Source: Ulva prolifera
Lineage: Eukaryota; Chlorophyta; Ulvophyceae; Ulvales; Ulvaceae
Length of the DNA stretch: 64,000 nucleotides
NCBI GenBank assembly: GCA_023078555.1
Contig: CM041199.1
Coordinates: 8,871,315 to 8,935,314, forward strand
Direction: 5' to 3'
This document shows positions 49,246 to 61,441 of this stretch, piece by piece. Every line of letters starts with the position of its first letter. Positions within the stretch are counted from its first letter, which is position 1. The notes below the pieces were generated by a model, which saw only the letters and a list, made by a program, of their open reading frames with translations, did no database searches and was not told the origin of the DNA. Position numbers and translations under genes: made by a program.

Positions 49246-52200
49246 CCAAGCCTGTCTAGGCAACTCCCAAGCATGTCTACTCAACTCCCAAGCATGTTTG
49301 CGTAGAAACAAAGTCGTTTTAGCAACTCCCAAGCATGTCTAGTCAACTCCCAAGCATAATTGCATAGATACCAGGTGGCTGAAGCAACTCCCAAGCCTGT
49401 CTAGGCAACTCCCAAGCATAATTGCATAGATACCAGGTGGCTTAAGCAACTCCCAAGCCTGTCTACGCAACTCCCAAGCATGTTTGCGTAGAAACCAGGT
49501 GGCTTAAGCAACTCCCAAGCCCGTCTAGGCAACTCCCAAGCATGTTTGCGTAGAAACCTGGTCGCTTAAGCAACTCCCAAGCCTGTCTAGGCAACTCCCA
49601 AGCCTGTCTAGTCAACTCCCAAGCATGTTTGCGTAGAAACCAGGTGGCTTAAGCAACTCCCAAGCCCGTCTAGGCAACTCCCAAGCATGTTTGCGTAGAA
49701 ACCTGGTCGCTTAAGCAACTCCCAAGCCTGTCTAGGCAACTCCCAAGCATGTCTACTCAACTCCCAAGCATGTTTGCGTAGAAACAAAGTCGTTTTAGCA
49801 ACTCCCAAGCATGTCTAGTCAACTCCCAAGCATAATTGCATAGATACCAGGTGGCTGAAGCAACTCCCAAGCCTGTCTAGGCAACTCCCAAGCATAATTG
49901 CATAGATACCATGTGGCTGAGGCAACTCCCAAGCCTGTCCAGGCAACTCCCAAGCATGTCTACTCAACTCCCAAGCATGTTTGCGTAGAAACCTGGTCGC
50001 TTAAGCAACTCCCAAGCCTGTCTAGGCAACTCCCAAGCCTGTCTAGTCAACTCCCAAGCATGTTTGCGTAGAAACCAGGTGGCTTAAGCAACTCCCAAGC
50101 CCGTCTAGGCAACTCCCAAGCATGTTTGCGTAGAAACCTGGTCGCTTAAGCAACTCCCAAGCCTGTCTAGGCAACTCCCAAGCATGTCTACTCAACTCCC
50201 AAGCATGTTTGCGTAGAAACAAAGTCGTTTTAGCAACTCCCAAGCCTGTCTAGGCAACTCCCAAGCATAATTGCATAGATACCAGGTGGCTTAAGCAACT
50301 CCCAAGCCTGTCTACGCAACTCCCAAGCATGTCTAGTCAACTCCCAAGCATGTTTGCGTAGAAAGCTGGTCGCTTAAGCAACTCCCAAGCCCGTCTAGGC
50401 AACTCCCAAGCATAATTGCATAGATACCATGTGGCTTAAGCAACTCCCAAGCCTGTCTACGCAACTCCCAAGCATGTCTAGTCTACTCCCAAGCATGTTT
50501 GCGAAGAAACCAGGTGGGTTAAGCAACTCCCAAGCCTGTCTAGGCAACTCCCAAGCATAATTGCATAGATACCATGTGGCTTAAGCAACTCCCAAGCATG
50601 TCTAGTCAAGTCCCAAGCATGTTTGCGTAGAAACCAGGTGGCTTAAGCAACTCCCAAGCCCGTCTAGGCAACTCCCAAGCATGTTTGCGTAGAAACCTGG
50701 TCGCTTAAGCAACTCCCAAGCCTGTCTAGGCAACTCCCAAGCATAATTGCATAGATACCAGGTGGCTTAAGCAACTCCCAAGCCTGTCTAGGCAACTCCC
50801 AAGCATAATTGCATAGATACCAGGTGGCTTAAGCAACTCCCAAGCCTGTCTACGCAACTCCCAAGCATGTCTAGTCAACTCCTCAGCATGTTTGCGTAGA
50901 AACAAAGTCGTTTTAGCAACTCCCAAGCATGTCTATTCAACTCCCAAGCATAATTGCATAGATACCATGTGGCTTAAGCAACTCCAAAGCATGTCTAGTC
51001 AAGTCCCAAGCATGTTTGCGTAGAAACCAGGTGGCTTCAGCAACTCCCAAGCCTGTCTAGGCAACTCCCAAGCATAATTGCATAGATACCAGGTGGCTTA
51101 AGCAACGCCCAAGCCTGTCTAGTCAACTCCCAAGCATGTTAGCGTAGAAACCAGGTGGCTTAAGCAACTCCCAAGCCGGTCTAGTCAACTCCCAAGCACG
51201 TTTGCGTAGAAACCAGGTGGCTTAAGCAACTCCCAAGCCTGTCTACGCAACTCCCAAGCATGTCTAGTCAACTCCCAAGCATGTTTGCGTAGAAAGCTGG
51301 TCGCTTAAGCAACTCCCAAGCCCGTCTAGGCAACTCCCAAGCATAATTGCATAGACACCATGTGGCTTAAGCAACTCCCAAGCCTGTCTACGCAACTCCC
51401 AAGCATGTCTAGTCTACTCCCAAGCATGTTTGCGCTGAAACCAGGTGGGTTAAGCAACTCCCAAGTCTGTCAAGGCAACTCCCAAGCCCGACTAGTCAAC
51501 TCCCAAGCATGTTTTCGTAGAAACCAAGTCGTTCAAGCAACTCCCAAGCCTGTATAGGCAACTCCCAAGCATGTTTGCATAGATACCATGTGGCTTAAGC
51601 AACTCCCAAGCCTGTCTCGGTAACTCCCAATCATGTTTGCATAGATACCAAGTGGCTTAAGCAACTCCCAAGCCTGTCTCGGCTACTCCCAAGCATGTTT
51701 GCATAGATACCATGTGGCTTAAGCAACTCCCAAGCCTGTCTAGGCAACAACCAAGCATGGCTAGTCTACTCCAAAGCATGTTTGCGCAGAAACCAGGTGG
51801 GTTAAGCAACTCCCAAGTCTGTCAAGGCAACTCCCAAGCCCGACTAGTCAACTCCCAAGCATGTTTTTGTAGAAACCAAGTCGTTCAAGCAACTCCCAAG
51901 CCTGTATAGGCAACTCCCAAGCATGTTTGCATAGATACCAGGTGGCTTAAGCAACTCCCAAGCCGGTCTAGTCAACTCCCAAGCACGTTTGCGTAGAAAC
52001 CAGGTGGCTTAAGCAACTCCCAAGCCTGTCTAGGCAACTCCCAAGCATAATTGCATAGATACCAGGTGGCTTAAGCAACTCCCAAGCCTGTCTACGCAAC
52101 TCCCAAGCATGTTTGCGTAGAAACCAGGTGGCTTAAGCAACTCCCAAGCCCGTCTAGGCAACTCCCAAGCATGTTTGCGTAGAAACCTGGTCGCTTAAGC

Positions 52201-53943
52201 AACTCCCAAGCCTGTCTAGGCAACTCCCAAGCATAATTGCATAGATACCATGTGGCTTAAGCAACTCCCAAGCATGTCTAGTCAAGTCCCAAGCATGTTT
52301 GCGTAGAAACCAGGTGGCTTCAGCAACTCCCAAGCCTGTCTAGGCAACTCCCAAGCATAATTGCATAGATACCAGGTGGCTTAAGCAACGCCCAAGCCTG
52401 TCTAGTCAACTCCCAAGCATGTTTGCGTAGAAACCAGGTGGCTTAAGCAACTCCCAAGCCCGTCTAGGAAACTCCCAAGCATGTTTGCGTAGAAACCTGG
52501 TCGCTTAAGCAACTTTCAAGCCTGTCTAGGCAACTCCCAAGCATGTCTACTCAACTCCCAAGCATAATTGCATAGATACCAGGTGGCTTAAGCAACTCCC
52601 AAGCCTGTCTAGTCAAGTCCCAAGCATGTTTGCGTAGAAACCAGGTGGCTTAAGCAACTCCCAAGCCTGTCTAGGCAACTCCCAAGCATAATTGCATAGA
52701 TACCAGGTGGCTTAAGCAACTCCCAAGCCTGTCTAGTTAACTCCCAAGCATGTTTGCGTAGAAACCAGGTGGCTTAAGCAACTCCCAAGCCCGTCTAGGC
52801 AACTCCCAAGCATGTTTGCGTAGAAACCTGGTCGCTTAAGCAACTCCCAAGCCTGTCTAGGCAACTCCCAAGCCTGTATAGTCAACTCCCAAGCATGTTT
52901 GCGTAGAAACCAGGTGGCTTAAGCAACTCCCAAGCCCGTCTAGGCAACTCCCAAGCATGTTTGCGTAGAAACCTGGTCGCTTAAGCAACTCCCAAGCCTG
53001 TCTAGGCAACTCCCAAGCATGTCTACTCAACTCCCAAGCATGTTTGCGTAGAAACAAAGTCGTTTTAGCAACTCCCAAGCATGTCTAGTCAACTCCCAAG
53101 CATAATTGCATAGATACCAGGTGGCTGAAGCAACTCCCAAGCCTGTCTAGGCAACTCCCAAGCATAATTGCATAGATACCAGGTGGCTTAAGCAACTCCC
53201 AAGCCTGTCTACGCAGCTCCCCAGCATGTCTAGTCAACTCCTCAGCATGTTTGCGTAGAAACAAAGTCGTTTTAGCAACTCCCAAGCATGTCTAGTCAAG
53301 TCCCAAGCATGTTTGCGTAGAAACCAGGTGGCTTAAGCAACTCCCAAGCCCGTCTAGGCAACTCCCAAGCATGTTTGCGTAGAAACCTGGTCGCTTAAGC
53401 AACTCCCAAGCCTGTCTAGGCAACTCCCAAGCATAATTGCATAGATACCAGGTGGCTTAAGCAACTCCCAAGCCTGTCTAGGCAACTCCCAAGCATAATT
53501 GCATATATACCAGGTGGCTTAAGCAACTCCCAAGCCTGTCTACGCAACTCCCAAGCATGTTTGCGTAGAAACCAGGTGGCTTAAGCAACTCCCAAGCCCG
53601 TCTAGGCAACTCCCAAGCATGTTTGCGTAGAAACCTGGTCGCTTAAGCAACTCCCAAGCCTGTCTAGGCAACTCCCAAGCCTGTCTAGTCAACTCCCAAG
53701 CATGTTTGCGTAGAAACCAGGTGGCTTAAGCAACTCCCAAGCCCGTCTAGGCAACTCCCAAGCATGTTTGCGTAGAAACCTGGTCGCTTAAGCAACTCCC
53801 AAGCCTGTCTAGGCAACTCCCAAGCATGTCTACTCAACTCCCAAGCATGTTTGCGTAGAAACAAAGTCGTTTTAGCAACTCCCAAGCATGTCTAGTCAAC
53901 TCCCAAGCATAATTGCATAGATACCAGGTGGCTGAAGCAACTC
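49246..53943. repeat. 4,698-bp HOR, second copy of a tandem pair
   Basis: This is the downstream copy, with the same rare variants at 50,502, 51,746, 52,466, 52,735, 52,875, 53,213 and 53,502. The match continues to about 53,970, where the second copy goes into an AT-rich long unit and the first into catgtctact. The second half of this copy (from about 51,902) is also the start of the next level of repetition, recurring at 57,262. Confidence 0.87.
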
Positions 53944-54707
53944 CCAAGCCTGTCTAGGCAACTCCCAAGCATAATTGCATAGATACCAGGTGGCTTAAGC
54001 AACTCCCAAGCCTGTCTACGCAGCTCCCCAGCATGTCTAGTCAACTCCTCAGCATGTTTGCGTAGAAACAAAGTCGTTTTAGCAACTCCCAAGCATGTCT
54101 AGTCAACTCCCAAGCATAATTGCATAGATACCAGGTGGCTGAAGCAACTCCCAAGCCTGTCTAGGCAACTCCCAAGCCTGTCTAGTCAACTCCCAAGCAT
54201 GTTAGCGTAGAAACCAGGTGGCTTAAGCAACTCCCAAGCCGGTCTAGTGAACTCCCAAGCACGTTTGCGTAGAAACCAGGTGGCTTAAGCAACTCCCAAG
54301 CCCGTCTAGGCAACTCCCAAGCATAATTGCATAGATACCATGTGGCTGAGGCAACTCCCAAGCCTGTCCAGGCAACTCCCAAGCATGTCTACTCAACTCC
54401 CAAGCATGTTTGCGTAGAAACCTGGTCGCTTAAGCAACTCCCAAGCCTGTCTAGGCAACTCCCAAGCCTGTCTAGTCAACTCCCAAGCATGTTTGCGTAG
54501 AAACCAGGTGGCTTAAGCAACTCCCAAGCCCGTCTAGGCAACTCCCAAGCATGTTTGCGTAGAAACCTGGTCGCTTAAGCAACTCCCAAGCCTGTCTAGG
54601 CAACTCCCAAGCATAATTGCATAGATACCAGGTGGCTTAAGCAACTCCCAAGCCTGTCTAGGCAACTCCCAAGCATAATTGCATAGATACCAGGTGGCTG
54701 AAGCAAC

Positions 54708-55330
54708 TCCCAAGCCTGTCTAGGCAACTCCCAAGCCTGTCTAGTCAACTCCCAAGCATGTTAGCGTAGAAACCAGGTGGCTTAAGCAACTCCCAAGCCG
54801 GTCTAGTGAACTCCCAAGCACGTTTGCGTAGAAACCAGGTGGCTTAAGCAACTCCCAAGCCCGTCTAGGCAACTCCCAAGCATAATTGCATAGATACCAT
54901 GTGGCTGAGGCAACTCCCAAGCCTGTCCAGGCAACTCCCAAGCATGTCTACTCAACTCCCAAGCATGTTTGCGTAGAAACCTGGTCGCTTAAGCAACTCC
55001 CAAGCCTGTCTAGGCAACTCCCAAGCCTGTCTAGTCAACTCCCAAGCATGTTAGCGTAGAAACCAGGTGGCTTAAGCAACTCCCAAGCCCGTCTAGTGAA
55101 CTCCCAAGCACGTTTGCGTAGAAACCATGTGGCTTAAGCAACTCCCAAGCCCGTCTAGGCAACTCCCAAGCATAATTGCATAGATACCATGTGGCTGAGG
55201 CAACTCCCAAGCCTGTCCAGGCAACTCCCAAGCATGTCTACTCAACTCCCAAGCATGTTTGCGTAGAAACCTGGTCGCTTAAGCAACTCCCAAGCCTGTC
55301 TAGGCAACTCCCAAGCCTGTCTAGTCAACT
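54708..55330. repeat. 290-bp modules in tandem
   Basis: Anchors at 54,741 and 55,031 are 290 bp apart (4 L + 6 S, twice 145), and the anchor at 55,321 starts a related module with gtttgcg in place of gttagcg. The second module differs from the first by ccgtctagtg in place of cggtctagtg and ccatgtgg in place of ccaggtgg near 55,089-55,130. The whole set recurs at 60,006-60,628 and begins again at 63,484 up to the window end. Confidence 0.82.
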
Positions 55331-56003
55331 CCCAAGCATGTTTGCGTAGAAACCAGGTGGCTTAAGCAACTCCCAAGCCCGTCTAGGCAACTCCCAAGCA
55401 TGTTTGCGTAGAAACCTGGTCGCTTAAGCAACTCCCAAGCCTGTCTAGGCAACTCCCAAGCATGTCTACTCAACTCCCAAGCATGTTTGCGTAGAAACAA
55501 AGTCGTTTTAGCAACTCCCAAGCCTGTCTAGGCAACTCCCAAGCATAATTGCATAGATACCAGGTGGCTTAAGCAACTCCCAAGCCTGTCTACGCAACTC
55601 CCAAGCATGTCTAGTCAACTCCCAAGCATGTTTGCGTAGAAAGCTGGTCGCTTAAGCAACTCCCAAGCCCGTCTAGGCAACTCCCAAGCATAATTGCATA
55701 GATACCATGTGGCTTAAGCAACTCCCAAGCCTGTCTACGCAACTCCCAAGCATGTCTAGTCTACTCCCAAGCATGTTTGCGCAGAAACCAGGTGGGTTAA
55801 GCAACTCCCAAGCCTGTCTAGGCAACTCCCAAGCATAATTGCATAGATACCATGTGGCTTAAGCAACTCCCAAGCATGTCTAGTCAAGTCCCAAGCATGT
55901 TTGCGTAGAAACCAGGTGGCTTAAGCAACTCCCAAGCCCGTCTAGGCAACTCCCAAGCATGTTTGCGTAGAAACCTGGTCGCTTAAGCAACTCCCAAGCC
56001 TGT

Positions 56004-56790
56004 CTAGGCAACTCCCAAGCATAATTGCATAGATACCAGGTGGCTTAAGCAACTCCCAAGCCTGTCTAGGCAACTCCCAAGCATAATTGCATAGATACCA
56101 GGTGGCTTAAGCAACTCCCAAGCCTGTCTACGCAACTCCCAAGCATGTCTAGTCAACTCCTCAGCATGTTTGCGTAGAAACAAAGTCGTTTTAGCAACTC
56201 CCAAGCATGTCTAGTCAAGTCCCAAGCATGTTTGCGTAGAAACCAGGTGGCTTAAGCAACTCCCAAGCCCGTCTAGGCAACTCCCAAGCATGTTTGCGTA
56301 GAAACCTGGTCGCTTAAGCAACTCCCAAGCCTGTCTAGGCAACTCCCAAGCATAATTGCATAGATACCAGGTGGCTTAAGCAACTCCCAAGCCTGTCTAG
56401 GCAACTCCCAAGCATAATTGCATATATACCAGGTGGCTTAAGCAACTCCCAAGCCTGTCTAGGCAACTCCCAAGCATAATTGCATAGATACCAGGTGGCT
56501 TAAGCAACTCCCAAGCCTGTCTACGCAGCTCCCCAGCATGTCTAGTCAACTCCTCAGCATGTTTGCGTAGAAACAAAGTCGTTTTAGCAACTCCCAAGCA
56601 TGTCTAGTCAAGTCCCAAGCATGTTTGCGTAGAAACCAGGTGGCTTAAGCAACTCCCAAGCCCGTCTAGGCAACTCCCAAGCATGTTTGCGTAGAAACCT
56701 GGTCGCTTAAGCAACTCCCAAGCCTGTCTAGGCAACTCCCAAGCATAATTGCATAGATACCAGGTGGCTTAAGCAACTCCCAAGCCTGTC
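56004..56790. repeat. 393-bp partial duplication with the gcatatatacc marker
   Basis: The anchors at 56,004 and 56,397, and the agtcaagtccc markers near 56,214 and 56,607, are 393 bp apart (6 L + 7 S). The variant gcatatatacc occurs near 56,421 and again near 56,815. The second part also has gcagctcccc near 56,526 where the first has gcaactccc. The block therefore looks like a local duplication followed by recombination with the 48.7- and 53.4-kb type. It is absent from the two later copies. Confidence 0.7.
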
Positions 56791-57261
56791 TAGGCAACTC
56801 CCAAGCATAATTGCATATATACCAGGTGGCTTAAGCAACTCCCAAGCCTGTCTACGCAACTCCCAAGCATGTTTGCGTAGAAACCAGGTGGCTTAAGCAA
56901 CTCCCAAGCCCGTCTAGGCAACTCCCAAGCATGTTTGCGTAGAAACCTGGTCGCTTAAGCAACTCCCAAGCCTGTCTAGGCAACTCCCAAGCCTGTCTAG
57001 TCAACTCCCAAGCATGTTTGCGTAGAAACCAGGTGGCTTAAGCAACTCCCAAGCCCGTCTAGGCAACTCCCAAGCATGTTTGCGTAGAAACCTGGTCGCT
57101 TAAGCAACTCCCAAGCCTGTCTAGGCAACTCCCAAGCATGTCTACTCAACTCCCAAGCATGTTTGCGTAGAAACAAAGTCGTTTTAGCAACTCCCAAGCA
57201 TGTCTAGTCAACTCCCAAGCATAATTGCATAGATACCAGGTGGCTGAAGCAACTCCCAAGC

Positions 57262-60200
57262 CTGTATAGGCAACTCCCAAGCATGTTTGCATAGATACCA
57301 GGTGGCTTAAGCAACTCCCAAGCCGGTCTAGTCAACTCCCAAGCACGTTTGCGTAGAAACCAGGTGGCTTAAGCAACTCCCAAGCCTGTCTAGGCAACTC
57401 CCAAGCATAATTGCATAGATACCAGGTGGCTTAAGCAACTCCCAAGCCTGTCTACGCAACTCCCAAGCATGTTTGCGTAGAAACCAGGTGGCTTAAGCAA
57501 CTCCCAAGCCCGTCTAGGCAACTCCCAAGCATGTTTGCGTAGAAACCTGGTCGCTTAAGCAACTCCCAAGCCTGTCTAGGCAACTCCCAAGCATAATTGC
57601 ATAGATACCATGTGGCTTAAGCAACTCCCAAGCATGTCTAGTCAAGTCCCAAGCATGTTTGCGTAGAAACCAGGTGGCTTCAGCAACTCCCAAGCCTGTC
57701 TAGGCAACTCCCAAGCATAATTGCATAGATACCAGGTGGCTTAAGCAACGCCCAAGCCTGTCTAGTCAACTCCCAAGCATGTTTGCGTAGAAACCAGGTG
57801 GCTTAAGCAACTCCCAAGCCCGTCTAGGAAACTCCCAAGCATGTTTGCGTAGAAACCTGGTCGCTTAAGCAACTTTCAAGCCTGTCTAGGCAACTCCCAA
57901 GCATGTCTACTCAACTCCCAAGCATAATTGCATAGATACCAGGTGGCTTAAGCAACTCCCAAGCCTGTCTAGTCAAGTCCCAAGCATGTTTGCGTAGAAA
58001 CCAGGTGGCTTAAGCAACTCCCAAGCCTGTCTAGGCAACTCCCAAGCATAATTGCATAGATACCAGGTGGCTTAAGCAACTCCCAAGCCTGTCTAGTTAA
58101 CTCCCAAGCATGTTTGCGTAGAAACCAGGTGGCTTAAGCAACTCCCAAGCCCGTCTAGGCAACTCCCAAGCATGTTTGCGTAGAAACCTGGTCGCTTAAG
58201 CAACTCCCAAGCCTGTCTAGGCAACTCCCAAGCCTGTATAGTCAACTCCCAAGCATGTTTGCGTAGAAACCAGGTGGCTTAAGCAACTCCCAAGCCCGTC
58301 TAGGCAACTCCCAAGCATGTTTGCGTAGAAACCTGGTCGCTTAAGCAACTCCCAAGCCTGTCTAGGCAACTCCCAAGCATGTCTACTCAACTCCCAAGCA
58401 TGTTTGCGTAGAAACAAAGTCGTTTTAGCAACTCCCAAGCATGTCTAGTCAACTCCCAAGCATAATTGCATAGATACCAGGTGGCTGAAGCAACTCCCAA
58501 GCCTGTCTAGGCAACTCCCAAGCATAATTGCATAGATACCAGGTGGCTTAAGCAACTCCCAAGCCTGTCTACGCAGCTCCCCAGCATGTCTAGTCAACTC
58601 CTCAGCATGTTTGCGTAGAAACAAAGTCGTTTTAGCAACTCCCAAGCATGTCTAGTCAAGTCCCAAGCATGTTTGCGTAGAAACCAGGTGGCTTAAGCAA
58701 CTCCCAAGCCCGTCTAGGCAACTCCCAAGCATGTTTGCGTAGAAACCTGGTCGCTTAAGCAACTCCCAAGCCTGTCTAGGCAACTCCCAAGCATAATTGC
58801 ATATATACCAGGTGGCTTAAGCAACTCCCAAGCCTGTCTACGCAACTCCCAAGCATGTTTGCGTAGAAACCAGGTGGCTTAAGCAACTCCCAAGCCCGTC
58901 TAGGCAACTCCCAAGCATGTTTGCGTAGAAACCTGGTCGCTTAAGCAACTCCCAAGCCTGTCTAGGCAACTCCCAAGCCTGTCTAGTCAACTCCCAAGCA
59001 TGTTTGCGTAGAAACCAGGTGGCTTAAGCAACTCCCAAGCCCGTCTAGGCAACTCCCAAGCATGTTTGCGTAGAAACCTGGTCGCTTAAGCAACTCCCAA
59101 GCCTGTCTAGGCAACTCCCAAGCATGTCTACTCAACTCCCAAGCATGTTTGCGTAGAAACAAAGTCGTTTTAGCAACTCCCAAGCATGTCTAGTCAACTC
59201 CCAAGCATAATTGCATAGATACCAGGTGGCTGAAGCAACTCCCAAGCCTGTCTAGGCAACTCCCAAGCATAATTGCATAGATACCAGGTGGCTTAAGCAA
59301 CTCCCAAGCCTGTCTACGCAGCTCCCCAGCATGTCTAGTCAACTCCTCAGCATGTTTGCGTAGAAACAAAGTCGTTTTAGCAACTCCCAAGCATGTCTAG
59401 TCAACTCCCAAGCATAATTGCATAGATACCAGGTGGCTGAAGCAACTCCCAAGCCTGTCTAGGCAACTCCCAAGCCTGTCTAGTCAACTCCCAAGCATGT
59501 TAGCGTAGAAACCAGGTGGCTTAAGCAACTCCCAAGCCGGTCTAGTGAACTCCCAAGCACGTTTGCGTAGAAACCAGGTGGCTTAAGCAACTCCCAAGCC
59601 CGTCTAGGCAACTCCCAAGCATAATTGCATAGATACCATGTGGCTGAGGCAACTCCCAAGCCTGTCCAGGCAACTCCCAAGCATGTCTACTCAACTCCCA
59701 AGCATGTTTGCGTAGAAACCTGGTCGCTTAAGCAACTCCCAAGCCTGTCTAGGCAACTCCCAAGCCTGTCTAGTCAACTCCCAAGCATGTTTGCGTAGAA
59801 ACCAGGTGGCTTAAGCAACTCCCAAGCCCGTCTAGGCAACTCCCAAGCATGTTTGCGTAGAAACCTGGTCGCTTAAGCAACTCCCAAGCCTGTCTAGGCA
59901 ACTCCCAAGCATAATTGCATAGATACCAGGTGGCTTAAGCAACTCCCAAGCCTGTCTAGGCAACTCCCAAGCATAATTGCATAGATACCAGGTGGCTGAA
60001 GCAACTCCCAAGCCTGTCTAGGCAACTCCCAAGCCTGTCTAGTCAACTCCCAAGCATGTTAGCGTAGAAACCAGGTGGCTTAAGCAACTCCCAAGCCGGT
60101 CTAGTGAACTCCCAAGCACGTTTGCGTAGAAACCAGGTGGCTTAAGCAACTCCCAAGCCCGTCTAGGCAACTCCCAAGCATAATTGCATAGATACCATGT

Positions 60201-61034
60201 GGCTGAGGCAACTCCCAAGCCTGTCCAGGCAACTCCCAAGCATGTCTACTCAACTCCCAAGCATGTTTGCGTAGAAACCTGGTCGCTTAAGCAACTCCCA
60301 AGCCTGTCTAGGCAACTCCCAAGCCTGTCTAGTCAACTCCCAAGCATGTTAGCGTAGAAACCAGGTGGCTTAAGCAACTCCCAAGCCCGTCTAGTGAACT
60401 CCCAAGCACGTTTGCGTAGAAACCATGTGGCTTAAGCAACTCCCAAGCCCGTCTAGGCAACTCCCAAGCATAATTGCATAGATACCATGTGGCTGAGGCA
60501 ACTCCCAAGCCTGTCCAGGCAACTCCCAAGCATGTCTACTCAACTCCCAAGCATGTTTGCGTAGAAACCTGGTCGCTTAAGCAACTCCCAAGCCTGTCTA
60601 GGCAACTCCCAAGCCTGTCTAGTCAACTCCCAAGCATGTTTGCGTAGAAACCAGGTGGCTTAAGCAACTCCCAAGCCCGTCTAGGCAACTCCCAAGCATG
60701 TTTGCGTAGAAACCTGGTCGCTTAAGCAACTCCCAAGCCTGTCTAGGCAACTCCCAAGCATGTCTACTCAACTCCCAAGCATGTTTGCGTAGAAACAAAG
60801 TCGTTTTAGCAACTCCCAAGCCTGTCTAGGCAACTCCCAAGCATAATTGCATAGATACCAGGTGGCTTAAGCAACTCCCAAGCCTGTCTACGCAACTCCC
60901 AAGCATGTCTAGTCAACTCCCAAGCATGTTTGCGTAGAAAGCTGGTCGCTTAAGCAACTCCCAAGCCCGTCTAGGCAACTCCCAAGCATAATTGCATAGA
61001 TACCATGTGGCTTAAGCAACTCCCAAGCCTGTCT
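57262..61034. repeat. Right-hand HOR, second copy (truncated)
   Basis: This copy follows the first at +5,360, then +5,298. It keeps caacgccc, taggaaactccc, aactttcaag, ctagttaac, ctgtatagtc, gcagctcccc and one gcatatatacc unit. It runs to about 61,034, where a unit after ccatgtggcttaag is followed directly by ctgtctagtc of the 57,760 type instead of the ctgtctacg found in other copies near 55,735. That is a deletion-type junction that removes the remaining part of the longer HOR. Confidence 0.8.
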
Positions 61035-61441
61035 AGTCAACTCCCAAGCATGTTTGCGTAGAAACCAGGTGGCTTAAGCAACTCCCAAGCCCGTCTAGGA
61101 AACTCCCAAGCATGTTTGCGTAGAAACCTGGTCGCTTAAGCAACTTTCAAGCCTGTCTAGGCAACTCCCAAGCATGTCTACTCAACTCCCAAGCATAATT
61201 GCATAGATACCAGGTGGCTTAAGCAACGCCCAAGCCTGTCTAGTCAACTCCCAAGCATGTTTGCGTAGAAACCAGGTGGCTTAAGCAACTCCCAAGCCCG
61301 TCTAGGAAACTCCCAAGCATGTTTGCGTAGAAACCTGGTCGCTTAAGCAACTTTCAAGCCTGTCTAGGCAACTCCCAAGCATGTCTACTCAACTCCCAAG
61401 CATAATTGCATAGATACCAGGTGGCTTAAGCAACTCCCAAG
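61028..61441. repeat. 207-bp tandem duplication
   Basis: Copies at about 61,028-61,234 and 61,235-61,441 each contain taggaaactccc and the rare aactttcaag (near 61,143 and 61,350), 207 bp apart (3 L + 4 S). The corresponding places near 47,815, 52,513 and 57,871 have only one copy. The first copy ends with caacgccc after the AT-rich long unit and the second with caactccc, which shows the exchange took place between neighbouring units of different type. Confidence 0.82.

Larger units (their letters stand above)
51902..57261. repeat. 5.36-kb HOR, first of three right-hand copies
   Basis: From 51,902 (ctgtatagg, then atgtttgcatag) the sequence recurs at +5,360 (57,262). After one S-L pair is lost near 58,790 it recurs at +5,298 (53,685 to 58,983; 54,182 to 59,480; 54,741 to 60,039). 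This copy overlaps the second 4,698-bp copy by about 2 kb, so the two periodicities nest. It contains two 290-bp modules near 54,708-55,287 and a 393-bp partial duplication (anchors 56,004 and 56,397). Confidence 0.8.
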
